From positions 9,249,501 through 9,313,500 of the forward strand of contig OX637394.1 in the NCBI GenBank assembly GCA_951799425.1: a stretch of DNA of 64,000 nucleotides, written 5' to 3'. Under the pieces are notes generated by a model. It worked only from the letters and a program-made list of their open reading frames with translations. It did not search any database and had not been told where the DNA came from. This stretch comes from Ilex aquifolium. Lineage: Eukaryota; Streptophyta; Magnoliopsida; Aquifoliales; Aquifoliaceae. Positions 48,060 to 60,029 of the stretch are shown in pieces. The position numbers and the translations under genes were made by a program. Every line of letters begins with the position of its first letter. Position 1 is the stretch's first letter.

Positions 48060-49571
48060 TATATTAGAGAAAAATAAAATTCTCATGACAGGGATGGGTG
48101 AAATGAAGTAGCGATCTGTTTATTTAAGGTCAGTTTCCTTTTGTTTTTTGGTTAATTACACTTTTAATCCTTAAAATTCAATCCTTAGAAAAGAAAAAAG
48201 GGAGAAAGGCTTGTGCGACTCAACCTAAGATTATGGAGGAGGGGACTCCTCCTTAATGATACAGTTGGTAGTCCTGTCATTTCATTGTGTTTCCCTAACT
48301 TTGCATCAAAATCAGGACCATGAAATTCATACTTCGTATGTCGAAGTACATAAGAGAGAGAATATATAATCTTTTTCTCTTCAAGAATATATTTCTTTTT
48401 GATGCAATTCTGTTATTTCTTTTTAATTCATACAGTGCCCAAGTACAGTGTAATTTACCCTAATCTTCTTCAAGAATATATTATTTCTTTTGTTCTTTTT
48501 AAAAAATGACAAAAGTCCCAATTTTCGTGCGAAGAGATAAACGAAAGGAAAGGAAAGGAAGAGGGAGGGGGGGGGGGGGGGGGGGGGGGGGAAGAGAGGG
48601 AGAGAACACTGCTTGGGAACATCATCCACTTGCAACAAAAAAATTACCTTAGATTTTCATTTCTATTAATTCACTTGATTTATTTTAATATGCTTGTGTA
48701 ACACATATGTGAAGCATTTTTAGTGTCGTGTTGATCATAACTGTGTGTAAGAGAGAGGTGAGGCAAACGTGAGAGTTAGAAATGTCCAGAAAAGAGAGAT
48801 GTGAGAGAGTGGATAGTTTCACTAGAAAAGTTAACTATAAATAAACTAATATTACGAAAATTACTACTCTGTTATGAAATAAAACGACGACACTAAAGTG
48901 AAATCAATGGAAAAAACGATAAGAATGCAATCTAAACAATCACACAACACAAAATTTACGTGGTTCGGCAATTTGCCTACATCCACGACGCTGCAGGGAT
49001 TTCACTATTCTGTAGAACGAAGAATACAAAAAAAGTCTGACGGCCGTACAGTAAATAAACCCTAATCACCAAAACAGGCCCAAAAATTTTTCCCGCCGGC
49101 TTGGGCCTATCGGCCCCAACCTTCGCTCCAAAGATTAAGCCTCATCAAAAATCTCATTAAAGAAACGGAAAATTATTTCGGGCCGAGTCGGATCAACACA
49201 CAAACTAGACTCCACAGAAAGAACTCAACATACTCAACTACTAATAAAGTGAGAGGACACCAAATCCCTCCTCTCCCCATAATATACATAATTTATGCAA
49301 GTTATCTTCAATAAGATTCATTCACTTAATCTGGAAGGCTTGTAAAATTTTAAGTAAAATCAAAGTTTGTGTGACAGTCATAAGTTAAAAGCATGTATAT
49401 CTGGTGACTTCCCGCCACATCCCGCCGCAGGAAGAAAAACCTCTTACATTTTATTGCAAATAAGACACTTGCACGCCGCATGCATACATGACAACCACAC
49501 ACAACCTCGTACAAAGATCAGAACGGTGATGTCACCACGTGATTATTGATATGTAATATATATCTCCAAGG
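48060..49571. other. Intergenic DNA downstream of CYP714 copy 3
   Basis: No gene seen. It holds a G25 run (48567-48591) and, at about 48950-49000, sequence with ACGTGGTTCGGCAATTTGCC, a motif common in plant LTR relics. A related version occurs inside the Tat LTR near 12245-12290. The probable 3' UTR of the P450 occupies the right end. Confidence 0.5.
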
Positions 49572-52500
49572 TCATATCTTGCGGACGAGGAGATTCACTC
49601 CATGTTTAGGCTCCAAAAGCAGACCAAAGTGTGGGGCGTGGCAATAGTTAGGCGACAAGGAGAAAGAGAAGTTGGGTAAGATGAGAGCAAGAATGACTTT
49701 CATCTCCAACATGGCTAGACTCTGGCCAGGACATATACGTGCCCCGACGCCAAATGGTGCATAGGCATGTGGGTACGTGCATGCTCCCGATATTCCATTA
49801 GCAAACCTCCCAGGATTGAACTTGTCTGCCTCGGGCCCCCAAAGTTTGGGGTCTTGGTGCAATGCTAGCAGCCATATCCAAATGTTTACACCTTTTGGAA
49901 TCCTTAGTTTTCCGAGCTTCACATCTTGCAAGGCCTCCCTTGACACAAATGCTACTCCCGGATAGAGTCGTAGCACCTCTTGTATGACCATCTTCAACTG
50001 CATCAATGCCATCAAACCAACAAAATTTAGATATAGATCATCATATTTGACAATATATGACAGGATGTTGGTGGCCATCCAACTAAGAGTTGACACGTGG
50101 CCGCCTATAGTGGTCAGAGTGCGTGGGATGATCTCCTGATAGCCAAGACCGAGCATAGGGTGCTTAGGCCATGACCAAGCACAGGATGCTTGGTCTGCGA
50201 ATGAATGTTTACTCGGTCTATGCCGAGTATTAAATGACATCGATATATGAGCCTGAGGCAACGCGTTGATGTGATAAACAATCATTAGCTGTCTAATCCG
50301 AAGGCAACTCAAGACTAATCATCAAAAGGACAAGGCATGATCTTTACTGCAGGGAAGGAGCCCTCAGGGTCCCCGTAGTGATCCCTACGCCTACTCATAA
50401 ATGATCGACGATAGACTGTGAATATTGAGGTATAATACTCGATGTTCTGGAGATGGAGTAATAAGTGCACAATCAAATCTCAGCATGTAAACTCGGATGT
50501 CCGATCGCTTGGCATTAATGAGTCGTGGCGGGATAACACTTATTACTCTAAACAGAGGATACACGCTACGAAGCCTAGGATTGGAGATTGGATGGGTTGT
50601 CACCTCATTGTTATGAAAGGTATAAATACTCCATTGAGATCAAACTAAGGTACGCAAGCAAGAATAGCTCTGCACTGTACACTTGCTCTGTTGGAAATAA
50701 TTTGATTTATAATATTGGTAAAGAGTTATTTGGACTTATATTTCATAAGAAGATTTTAATATCATATTAACAAACAAATAAATAACAATGAACATAATAG
50801 AAATTCATATCAAGATAAGAGTAGAATAGTTTGGATTGAGGCACGCCAAAAGTGTTGTCTTAAGAAAAGATACGCCTCTTCCGCACAAAGTATTCCGGCG
50901 TTCTTTTCCCAAGATACAACAATCTCAGAGAAGCTCCGGTGCAGACGTGAACCTCTCTATCGCGAACGATCACAACCCAAGTTGCCCAGAAAAGCACCTA
51001 TAAATCATACAACAAATAAACGAATATTTTGTATAGAAAAATATAGAAAATAGTGTATCTCCTTCGTCAAGAATCCTCTAGAATGAGTTGTAGTGATAGC
51101 CTTATATAGGCTGATCTCAAACGGCTAATTTGGAGCCATTACTCCCAACTTCAATACACATTAAAAATATTTATAATGTTTGATGATGACACACACACAC
51201 ACACATATATATATATACACACACACACACACATATATGTAACCGTTTTTAAAGAATCCTATGAAATATAAATAATGAAAACATTATTGTGGTGAGGTAT
51301 ACATAGTAATTATTCGAAACTTTTCTTGTAATATTAAATTATTCTAACATGCTCATACTTAAGTACCGACTGATTTAAGCATCGGAGAGGATAAGCCGGG
51401 TGTACCCCGGCCAGCCCCTTTTTTGACATTATCAATCATCAAGCTCACCCCAAAGGTTGCTATCTCAATCTATTGCAAGAAATCACCCGTGCAATATAAT
51501 TAAAATATTAACACTCAATTTAGTCTCGTTTAGTCGATTTCGGGAGGAGTAGATTGGATGCAGACCAAACTGGTGTATTAATTCATGGTATGTTAATGTT
51601 GTTCTGGCACATACCACTTTCATCTTGCCAAGCTTTTCACCATCCGGCATATTTCCCCCACAAACTTCCAGAATTTCAGCACGAACACGAGCTTGCCATT
51701 CGGGATGTGAAGCCAACAACATTAAACCCCATATTGTGGCGATGGCAGTGACCTCAAATGCAGCAAGGTAAAGATCCTTGCAATTATCAACTATAAATTT
51801 TTCAGGTGTCGATGGCCCAAGTTCACCATGCTTGGCACCATCCATGAGTACTTGTATCATGTCGTCGGCCACAGCTCCGTTAAGTTTCTTCGTTGTACCT
51901 ATGATCATCGAGTGAACCTCTTTCTCTAGTCTCCACAAATCTCTATTTTTCTTGGTTGGAAGATATCTGAACCAAAAAATTCACAAATTAAGGGTAAGAT
52001 CACAACTTAGTTCGGTAACGAAAAAAAAGGTCGTTTATGATCAATCAATAATATGTTTGCTGAATAATCATGCAAAAACAACGGGACAACTGCATCATAG
52101 TGTTCAGCATTAATCAACGTTGTGTACTAACTTATTGAATCAGATGCACATGTCCTCGATGCATCAGTGAAGTGACAAAAAATCAAGGTTTTGTCATTGT
52201 GAGTACAAACTGGTATAGTGTCATTCATTGTGACTACACACCGGTGCATAATCACGTTCATTTGAGTGTTGTCATTTCAGCAGTAATTTATTTGAATCAG
52301 TGTTGAGTCACTTCATCATGTGGCTTGTTGAAAAATCATGTAACTCCAACAAAAACAATCTATTAATGCTGCCTATTTAATCAATGCCTTGAAACGCTTC
52401 ATTGTATACATTTCATCTCTAACCATAAATTATAATCCACGAACGTTCATTCCAATTGTTGCCTATTGGATTATATGACCTCATGCACTCAGAGTAGTTA

Positions 52501-54062
52501 CGTACCTATAGAAAGGAAGCCCATTGAGAATGGTGGGTGATTCTGAGGCCTTGATAAGTGCTCTACACTTCGGAAGTAATTCAGCCCCGATAGAATAATT
52601 GCTCCCAAACGTAATTCTGGAGAATACATGAGATGTGAATTCTCTCACATAATCATCCACTTTTATGTCTGCAGTACCACCCTCACTTTCAACCACACTC
52701 TCCCATGATTTCACCAATGTGCTTGCAGACTCCACCACTATATTCAACATATCCTGCAATAAGTGGTTACAGCGATTAAATCCATCACATGTGCATTTAG
52801 GCCTCGTGTTTCTAATGAAACGGCACGATATTGGAGAGTTCGGGTTTAGGTTTAACAGGTTAATTTGGTTAGTAAAAGAGAAAACCTATTATACCCGTGG
52901 AATGAATGAGGTCGATAAAAATCCAACTTAACACAACAGAAATCAGCTATAAACATGGTTTATAGACATTACATACAAGGCATGAACCGGATTAATTAAC
53001 TAAAAACATTGACAGCCATATGTGTATCAAACAGCAGAAGATACACGACCAACAACGATTTGGTCATATTCTTTATAAACATTGACGAGTGGAACAAAAT
53101 TATACCTTAACCTTGTCCATGTAGAGCTGAGGAGCTATGGTTTTTCTCTGATGTGACCAAACTCCACGGTTGGTGGTAATTAGGCCCTTGCCTAATAAAG
53201 GTCCCCTGTCCTTCTGTAGATAAGCAGGCTTCCCCAAGTCCAGTGATGTGCATTGGTTTATTTCTTTCACCAGATAAGGATCTGCCACATACAACACTCG
53301 TACCCTCCCAAGGGAAAATGAAAAAGTTATTCCTGGTATAAGACAATATGTCTGCTATCAGGGACGGATCCAAGAATTTATGAAAAGACTTCAAGTATTG
53401 TTGTAAAAAAAATTGAGGGATAAGCTAGCTTATGTAATTTGAGAGTATCATTGTTCAACATATTATGATAGACAAAAGTTTTGGAGGGCAAATGTCTACA
53501 CCAATCACCCTAAATTCGTCGATCATAATAACAAAAATAATTAACATATGACCTTCAGTGAAATCATAAATAATCAGATGAAAAAAAAAAAGAAACATTA
53601 TTTGTTTGAAATGATTCGAATTCGAAATTTGTAATTGGAAAATACATGTTTTGACTTTGAGTGGTGCAAAAATTCGAACACAAGTAAGCTTGAAGCTTGA
53701 TGATGCAAGTTCCACGAAGAATATGAAATAAAGACAGATAATAAACAACAAGACATGTGAGTTATACCATATTGCTTAGTCCACTGATTGAAATGTGGGA
53801 AGAGAATGGAAGAAGTGTCGAGCGGTGGAGGTTGTTCCCATTTATCACTTGAAAACTCTGAAAGGTTGACCATCGATTTCATGTGCTTTATTTCAGGAAT
53901 GTTACCCATAATAAAGGAAGGTTTGGGACCATCAATCCCTTGCCTTCGAAGCTTTAATTGAAGCCTTTGAGGCTTCAGCAACAGATCATAACAGAGACGA
54001 ATGCATATAAGCAAGACAATACTAGCACATGCATAGCTATAGGGAAGCAAATGTTGTTCCAT
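49572..54062 (-). CDS. CYP714-family cytochrome P450, copy 3: complete five-exon gene (515 aa)
   Basis: Exons: 54062-53768, 53332-53106, 52753-52506, 51966-51615, 49997-49572. All borders are GT...AG, and the lengths (295, 227, 248, 352, 426) sum to 515 codons plus stop with no internal stop. The protein has an N-terminal membrane anchor, GIDGPKPSF hinge, WSHQRKTIAP C-helix, an I-helix AAFEVT (51765-51748), K-helix EVLR, FNPGRF, and the haem loop PFGVGARICPG. Assignment to CYP714 (CYP72 clan, endoplasmic reticulum, NADPH reductase-dependent) rests on the WGPEADKFNP and EPKHGVNLL region and the exon pattern. Family members oxidise gibberellin-related diterpenes or triterpenes; the substrate here is unknown. 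The I-helix lacks the usual Gly and the Thr after the acidic residue (AGHETT in relatives), and PERF is PGRF. Intron 4 (1.6 kb) holds nested LTRs. Confidence 0.9.
50065..51440 (+). mobile_element. LTR relic (Ty3/Tat-type) in CYP714 intron 4
   Basis: Plus-strand GGTATAAATACTCC (near 50620) is followed, after an inner insertion, by GACTGATTTAAGCATCGGAG, a U5 motif typical of Tat-type LTRs. Upstream is U3-like sequence with GACACGTGGCCGCC. No internal coding domains, so it is a solo or truncated LTR. The outer edges are approximate and no target duplication was found. A second LTR is inserted in it (50689-51349). Confidence 0.55.
50689..51349. mobile_element. Solo LTR, 661 bp, nested in the intron 4 LTR
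   Basis: Begins TGTTGGAAATAATTTG and ends TTATTCTAACA, with TGCTC on both sides (50684-50688 and 51350-51354). There is no second LTR and no interior, so it is a solo LTR left by recombination, probably Ty1/copia type from its ends. Contains an (AC)/(AT) microsatellite at about 51188-51238. Confidence 0.82.
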
Positions 54063-54097
54063 TGTTTTGCAATGAAAAATCTAAGCTTTCAAACTCT

Positions 54098-54106
54098 CTT
54101 TTTATA
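54098..54106 (-). promoter_or_regulatory. TATA box of CYP714 copy 3
   Basis: Minus strand TATAAAAAG about 40 bases upstream of the ATG, which implies a very short 5' UTR if used. Conserved in copies 1 and 2. Confidence 0.6.
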
Positions 54107-55637
54107 CTAGCATTTGGCCCACATACAGACAGAAAGAATTAATTGATGGTAGTTAATTGTTTTTTGGACTGTTGTTTTCGATCAAGAGCAATGCTACACG
54201 GACATTCTCCACGTTTTTCAGGGCAATAGAAAACCAAATTTCGTTTAACAAATGGTAATCTATAGCATACCTGCTACCAGTCCTAACTCTGAAAGGTGCA
54301 GCCAAAACTTTAATGACTAATACACTACACCCAACTGGTAGTGAGCAAGTTGGCAACTTTGCCATTTTGGATCTATGACCTAATGGGAACCCATTTTCCT
54401 ACTACAGAGAATCTGCAAACAGTTCGGGCTGAATCCTGAAGAAAGCTAAAAAACACAGCTTGATGAGCCTGCGTAATACTTAGGTAGTTGGTCAATCAAA
54501 GGAAATCAGTGATGCTTAGGTTGTTTTTTTCTGATGTTCAGCCACCACAGCTTATGAAAATTTCATTGATTCGGGGGGGGTTGCCTAATCGCAACCAAAT
54601 TGTCTGACACTGGAACTAATTGGCTACCAAACTCCCAACTTGTCTTTTTGTCTTGAACAAAGAAGGAAGAATGAAGTAAACTACGCAAACAGAATTGTAC
54701 TGGGGAAAGTTCGGAATGAGCCCGACGGTCTTTGTGTTGGTCCTGTTGGATAATTTTGACTGGTGCTGAAAGTGAGCTGGAGGATGGGGTGAATAAGAAG
54801 GTATTTTCATGTTGTTCTGGTCTGATATAGCTATGCATGCAACTAGGAACGGAACTAGAATTTTGTCTTGAGAGAGGCCAATCGGCCAAATATAATAGGG
54901 GTCCTTGGGTGGGGCAGTCAAGATGTATTTAGTAAGTCATTCTTAGTTATATAAAACTTATCAAAATTAAATTTTTGTAATAAACTAAAAATGTGAAAGT
55001 GGGTCTATACACAAAATGAGAGGAAATACTTTTTCGTAAAATACAAAGAGCCAAACAACTCGAGAGAGAATAGACCTCTCAAAAAATATTAAATTTGATT
55101 CACTTGTTTATTGAATATTTATTTTAAGTTAATGATAAATTGACAAAAAATAATGACTAAATAATGTGGCGCTAACATCATGATATTTTTCGTCTCTTTT
55201 TTACTTATTTAACATTCAAAGTTTGCCCGTCATTTTGACGTAATACTATTTGATTTCTATTTTTGTTCTTATTTTTTGGTCAATCTATTATCTATTATTG
55301 GCCTTTATTTTACTGATGGCTTGATTGATGAAATTAAATGTGAGGAAATAAGCATCACTTTGCTTAAAAATGGAAGATTCATATCCCCTGCCATTTGATT
55401 TGGAGTGAGATTTTCTTCAATATATATATATTTTATTTTTGTTTGGTGGATCAAATGTATTTAAGTGAGACTCATTGTATACAAGTGGGTCATTTGCTCA
55501 TTAATGACGAATAATTTACCAAAAAAAATAAAGAAAAAAATATTGGAAGGTCTTGATTTAGACCTACAGAGGTACAAAAAAAGTGTGAACCCACCTGCCA
55601 TATGCTTCAACCTAAATTTCCTTGCAGCTACTGTTAC
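54107..55637. other. Intergenic DNA upstream of CYP714 copy 3
   Basis: 54110-54640 is the duplicated CYP714 upstream segment also seen at 25230-25417 and 38300-38375 plus 39888-41010. The rest is AT-rich with no gene recognised; two overlapping minus-strand frames at 54563-54921 have no domain or codon pattern that supports them. Confidence 0.55.
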
Positions 55638-56464
55638 TGTAGACATTAAAAAATTAACAAATTAATGTTTATAATTGGGCTCAAATCAATTAGATAAATA
55701 AATTTGGATTGGACCTAAATTTTATTTAATAGGCTTGAATTGGACATAAATTTCATAGTCCAAATAATATAAGATCAAATATAATCAATCAGGATTGTTA
55801 AATTAAATTAAAATTGACTTAAATTTCATAGGCCCAAATTAAATAAACTTTTAAAGATAAAGTTGGTTGAACTTAAATTCCATAAATTAACTAAAGTTTA
55901 CAAATTTATGGGTAGCCCACTACCTGAAGCTCATATAAGAGTATTCAAGTAAAAATACCCTTATATGGATAACTATCACTCTTATATGAATAATTACTCC
56001 TAGCACTATAAATACAGGTTTAGAGGAGGCCAAAAGGAGAAAAAGTCAAGGAAAGATCGATAAAACTCTGCCCGAGTCCACTTTCAGTCAAAACCTTGCA
56101 TTGCAAGTTCATCTCTTATCCGAGAAGTCTAAATTATCTTTAAGCCATTTGTTTAATAAAAAAGGGTGAGGAGCACGAAAAATGGTGAGGAGATTTATCA
56201 AAGCTATCATCAAATTGAAGAATGAGAGATACGCTGATCCAGCTCTCATATTCACCAAATTCACCAAAATTGCCATTAATAAAAGATTGAAAAACACGTC
56301 AATTAGGCCCTCATCTTCACCCAATCTATCAAGAATCAGATAATAATGCACGTGAGAAGCACACTAAAGAGAGTCAATATTACTTCTGCTACTTAAAATC
56401 AATCAAATTGACTTATAATTTGACCTTATTTTGTGTTAATTTATACACAAAATTTAGGATTACA
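55638..56464. mobile_element. Probable solo LTR (about 827 bp)
   Basis: Begins TGTAGACATTAAAA, a common plant LTR start, contains CTATAAATACAGG (TATA-like, about 55998-56010), and can be closed at GGATTACA. The flanks GTTAC and GTTAA match at four of five bases. No interior or partner LTR. The right edge is a guess; TTTATACA at 56441 is an alternative. Confidence 0.4.
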
Positions 56465-56607
56465 GTTAAATCTACTAACAAAAAACTTAAAGGGACCACT
56501 AAACAAGCTGTACTCTTTGTTGTCACTAAACAAACTTAAAAGGTATCATTCCCTATTTTTTCAACACAGGATGGTTCCTATCGAATCCCCTGCTCCACCA
56601 GTGCGTC

Positions 56608-56641
<34 letters not shown>

Positions 56642-57693
56642 ACAACAACACACACACACAAAAAACCATGTGAAAACCTAGCTACGCCACTTATTACAGT
56701 CTTTATATGAAAATTCAATACTCATACGCAAAAAACACGACCGAAACGCTGATGTTTCAAACAGGAATTTGCAACTTGGCTGCCGTGGCCACCAATGACT
56801 AATCACCATCATCACATCATCACAAGGTTTTTATCACTCAAAGACACCGGCATCAACTTATTTCAATTGTTACTAGTGTTGCAATTAGGGAAATTCAACC
56901 AAAGTTGAAAATCATCCAATTAAACTTGGGTTAAATTAGTTAGGAAAACAAATCATTCTTCAAAATAATTGTAAAGCAAAACCATTAACAAGTAATGTGG
57001 AATTTTCATTTACACATTGCTGTTAAATCAATGCTCATACCAGTAAGTTTTCCTATTCTACAACCAGAAAGCATCATGAAGACTTTGACTCAGGAAAATG
57101 CGGTGTGTCATCAGAAAAACAAATGAAATGTTGTTTTAATAGATTTACTACACATAACATCTCCCTCAAAAACTTTCATCCTAGTGATACTAGCACTACA
57201 TATAAGGTAATTAATATTTAGTTCATCATATTGAAAACATAAAACCCACAAACTCGTAAACTATATGGACCATGTACATGATACCACTTGGTATTTCAAA
57301 ACAATAGTTCAAATCCTCAATTACTCATTCCAAAATAGAAAGCTCAAACTTGACTAGTCCATATCAAATACAAAATCAACAATTCAAGTCAGCCACCATC
57401 AGGGGAACACTTTCAAGTATATTTCACTACTACATATATCTGATGCTGAATGACAACCCATTCATTGATCTCAATTTCCGGAACATCAATGTCAAGATAT
57501 GGGGGACACAATACACAACACAATACACAATCCAAAGCCAATTTCCATATGTAAGTCATTCTGCAACATGAATATTATGCCTTGCCAGACACATCAAAAG
57601 CAGCATCATTTCTACATTGTGTGTGTGCGGTAGGTGTACCACTTACAAGAAAGAACTCCAAGTCAGTAAATACTGAAACAAAATAAACTGCAC
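56465..57693. other. Intergenic DNA with a C33 homopolymer
   Basis: No gene recognised. A run of 33 C residues (56609-56641) precedes a CA-rich tract. The run length is likely approximate. Confidence 0.6.
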
Positions 57694-57859
57694 CTGCTCA
57701 CTGCCATATTGACAAATAGATAGGCAAGCACCATCCAAAAAGAGGAGCAAGATGGCATTACTTGAACTCACAACAACCCAACTGTTTTGAGTTTCTCCAG
57801 TTTCTTGTTCTATCTTCTCGAGCATTAGTGAAGCAGAAGGGATTTTGTCAAGTAGATTT
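57694..57859 (-). other. Possible orphan exon, unidentified (166 bp)
   Basis: An acceptor-like CCTCTGTAG precedes a minus-strand open stretch, which is closed by a donor-like CAG/GTGCAG. It would read LLDKIPSASLM, then LEKIEQETGETQNSWVVVSS and LLLFLDGACLSICQYGSEQ. The composition looks protein-like, but no neighbouring exon could be assembled and the family is not recognised. It could be chance or a relic. Confidence 0.2.
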
Positions 57860-58927
57860 CTACAGAGGAAAACGGAACATCCTGTCAGAAAAGCAACAAA
57901 GACTAGGAAACATCCTAAAAGGCCACGTTTGCAGAAATTCAGCCATGACTCATGTACACTCCAGCATCATTGCCTTATAGTTAATTTGGCACCTCAACAA
58001 CCAGTGCACAGGATGTTTGTGCAAGTTTGCTACCATTTAGCCAAGACACCATCATCATGTCACTATCTTCAAAAGCTCAAAACCAAAAAAAAAAAAAACA
58101 ATTTATCTCCACTATCCTGACTGTTATTAAATCAAACAAAACCACGTTATAAGGTTAATATATGATGTTTAGTTTAGTAGCAATAACTAAACATCAACAA
58201 ACCACTTCAAATCTACAAACACGCACACACGAAAAAAGGAGCCATCTCCAGTACCCCGATCAATCTACAGAAATGGTCTGATTTCTTCTTCTTCTTTTTT
58301 AGCCGTGTAAACTACACCAATACACCATCCATAAATAGTACCTTCAACCTATTATTCACACCCAACCAATCAAACAGAAGCTGCATTACAACTTAATCAG
58401 AATTTTACATCCGCACAAGCAAAGCACTGGGTCAAAGACATGTAGGGCAAAAGCATTTCCATAGATTAAAACAGGACCCACACAAAATCACTTAAACCAG
58501 AACAATCCAATTCATAAGGAAAACTGAGTGAGTTACATATAGAAAAAAGAATCAAACAGCAAAAAAAAACAGCCAGAGCCACCTGATTGAACATTCCTGT
58601 GACCAAATCCGACAGTACTCGTATCACAATCGCGTATCCACACATACATGCATGTATGAGAGACTGTATGTGTGTATGTGTATGTGTAAGTGAGTGTGAG
58701 TATGTGTGTGTGAGTGAGTGTGTGTGTGTGTGAGAGAGAGAGAGAGCACAAAACAAAATTAGGGCCAAAAGCAATTTCATTGATAAACCATAAAATCAGT
58801 ACTTACAATGATTTCCAATTAATCCAAACCAACAAAAACTAAAATTTGGAATCAGAAAATATAAACCAAAACCCTAACCCTAATTTTTAAATCCCCAAAT
58901 TTCAACAAACCCTGGGTAGCAATTATC
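57860..58927. other. Intergenic DNA and probable 3' UTR of histone H2B
   Basis: No gene seen. It includes a TG/GA microsatellite (58668-58746). A double telomere-like AACCCTAACCCTAA near 58870, 50-60 bases past the H2B stop, may be a telo-box or a chance match. Confidence 0.5.
58668..58746. repeat. TG-rich and GA microsatellite
   Basis: (TG)n with A interruptions grading into (GA)n, noncoding. Confidence 0.9.
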
Positions 58928-59377
58928 TTAAGAACTCGTGAACTTCGTGACCGCCTTAGTCCCCTCAGACACAGCGTGCTTGGCTAATTCACCAGGAAGC
59001 ACCAACCTCACAGCGGTCTGAATCTCGCGAGAGGTGATGGTGGGCTTCTTGTTGTAGCGAGCGAGCCGAGATGACTCCTGAGCGAGCTTCTCAAAGATAT
59101 CGTTGATGAAGCTGTTCATTATCCCCATGGCCTTGCTGGATATACCGATGTCTGGGTGGACCTGCTTGAGAACCTTGAAGATGTAGATCTTATATGTTTC
59201 AGTGCTCTTTTTAGTCCGCTTCTTCTTCTTGTCTCCGGCAGCGGCGGCGCCGTCTTTGGGGAGTTTCTTCCCCGCCTTCGGCTTCTTCTCCGCCGCTGGG
59301 GATTTCTCGGCCACCGTGGTTTTCTTATCCTCCGCCGGTTTCTTCTCCGCTGGTTTCTTCTCAGCCCTGGGCGCCAT
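58928..59377 (-). CDS. H2B: Histone H2B (149 aa)
   Basis: A single intronless frame. The lysine-rich N-terminal tail ([19 protein letters not shown], Ala/Lys/Pro repeats to about residue 55) is typical of plant H2B. The histone fold follows: [58 protein letters not shown]. The C-terminal helix is [20 protein letters not shown], with the Lys that is ubiquitylated in H2B family members (AVTKFTSS). Length agrees with plant H2B (about 140-150). It pairs with H2A in the nucleosome, in the nucleus. It is intact and is one of the best supported genes in the window; no other histone gene lies nearby. Confidence 0.98.
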   Translation of the reverse strand: MAPRAEKKPAEKKPAEDKKTTVAEKSPAAEKKPKAGKKLPKDGAAAAGDKKKKRTKKSTETYKIYIFKVLKQVHPDIGISSKAMGIMNSFINDIFEKLAQESSRLARYNKKPTITSREIQTAVRLVLPGELAKHAVSEGTKAVTKFTSS

Positions 59378-59454
59378 TCCAAAGTTTTGAGAGAGAGAGA
59401 GAGAACAAAGTATGAGGAGGCAGCGAGATGGACGAAAGAAAGGATTTGGTTTCC

Positions 59455-59487
59455 TATTTATAGATTGTTGAGATCGGTTTTGATTGG
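59455..59487 (-). promoter_or_regulatory. Histone H2B promoter: TATA box and CCAAT element
   Basis: On the minus strand TATAAATA (59462-59455) lies about 80 bases upstream of the ATG. Just upstream are AACCGATC (59479-59472), similar to plant histone promoter elements, and CCAAT (59487-59483). The GA-rich 5' UTR follows. Confidence 0.65.
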
Positions 59488-60029
59488 ATCATGGGGAGAG
59501 GCAAGGATCGATGAGTTGGCAGTTGGCCATTTCTGGGGGTTGAGCATGAGACTAGTTTTACTTGACGAATTGCACTTTGCACCATTCGAAAGATTAAAAA
59601 AAAAATTATTTTATTCTTTTAAATATTATATTTTTTATGTTATACATTTAATATATTAAAAATATTATAATATAGTCATGTTATTAATTTTTATTGCTCA
59701 TTTTGTTAACGTTAATGAGGTGAATTTTTATGAAATTGGCAACGAAAGTTAACGACAGAGTTAAATTATAATATTTTTAATATATTGAGGGTGTAATATG
59801 ATAAATTTAATTTTTAAAGATATAAAATAATAATTATTAAATGATCTAGGGTATAAAATGAAATTTTCTGAAAAATATTCATTAACATCATTGGATAAAA
59901 AAGTTCAAAAATCATTTCCAACTGTTTCCTCAGAGCATACCAAACTAAAGAAAACTTTAAATTTTGGCTAATATCTTTGTCTAAGACCTAACATATTGTA
60001 TCAGCATCAACAATAAATGTTTTGCATCA
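59488..60029. other. AT-rich intergenic DNA
   Basis: No gene seen. Sequence of the type TTGCACTTTGCACC...GGTATAAAATGAAATTT (about 59569-59868) resembles ends of plant MITEs, but no inverted pair or target duplication was confirmed. Confidence 0.4.

Noticed and set aside
50391-50603. Frames inside CYP714 intron 4
   Set aside because: They lie in the LTR relic and have no similarity to host or element proteins.
54563-54921. Two overlapping minus-strand frames of about 100 codons
   Set aside because: No domain, no conserved start, and half of the region is duplicated noncoding upstream DNA.
58870-58884. Interstitial telomere repeat (AACCCTAACCCTAA)
   Set aside because: Only two units. It is more likely a telo-box-like motif or chance than a telomeric remnant.
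59156-59659. 167-codon plus-strand frame over histone H2B
   Set aside because: Antisense shadow of the lysine-rich H2B tail, giving Leu/Phe-rich nonsense protein.
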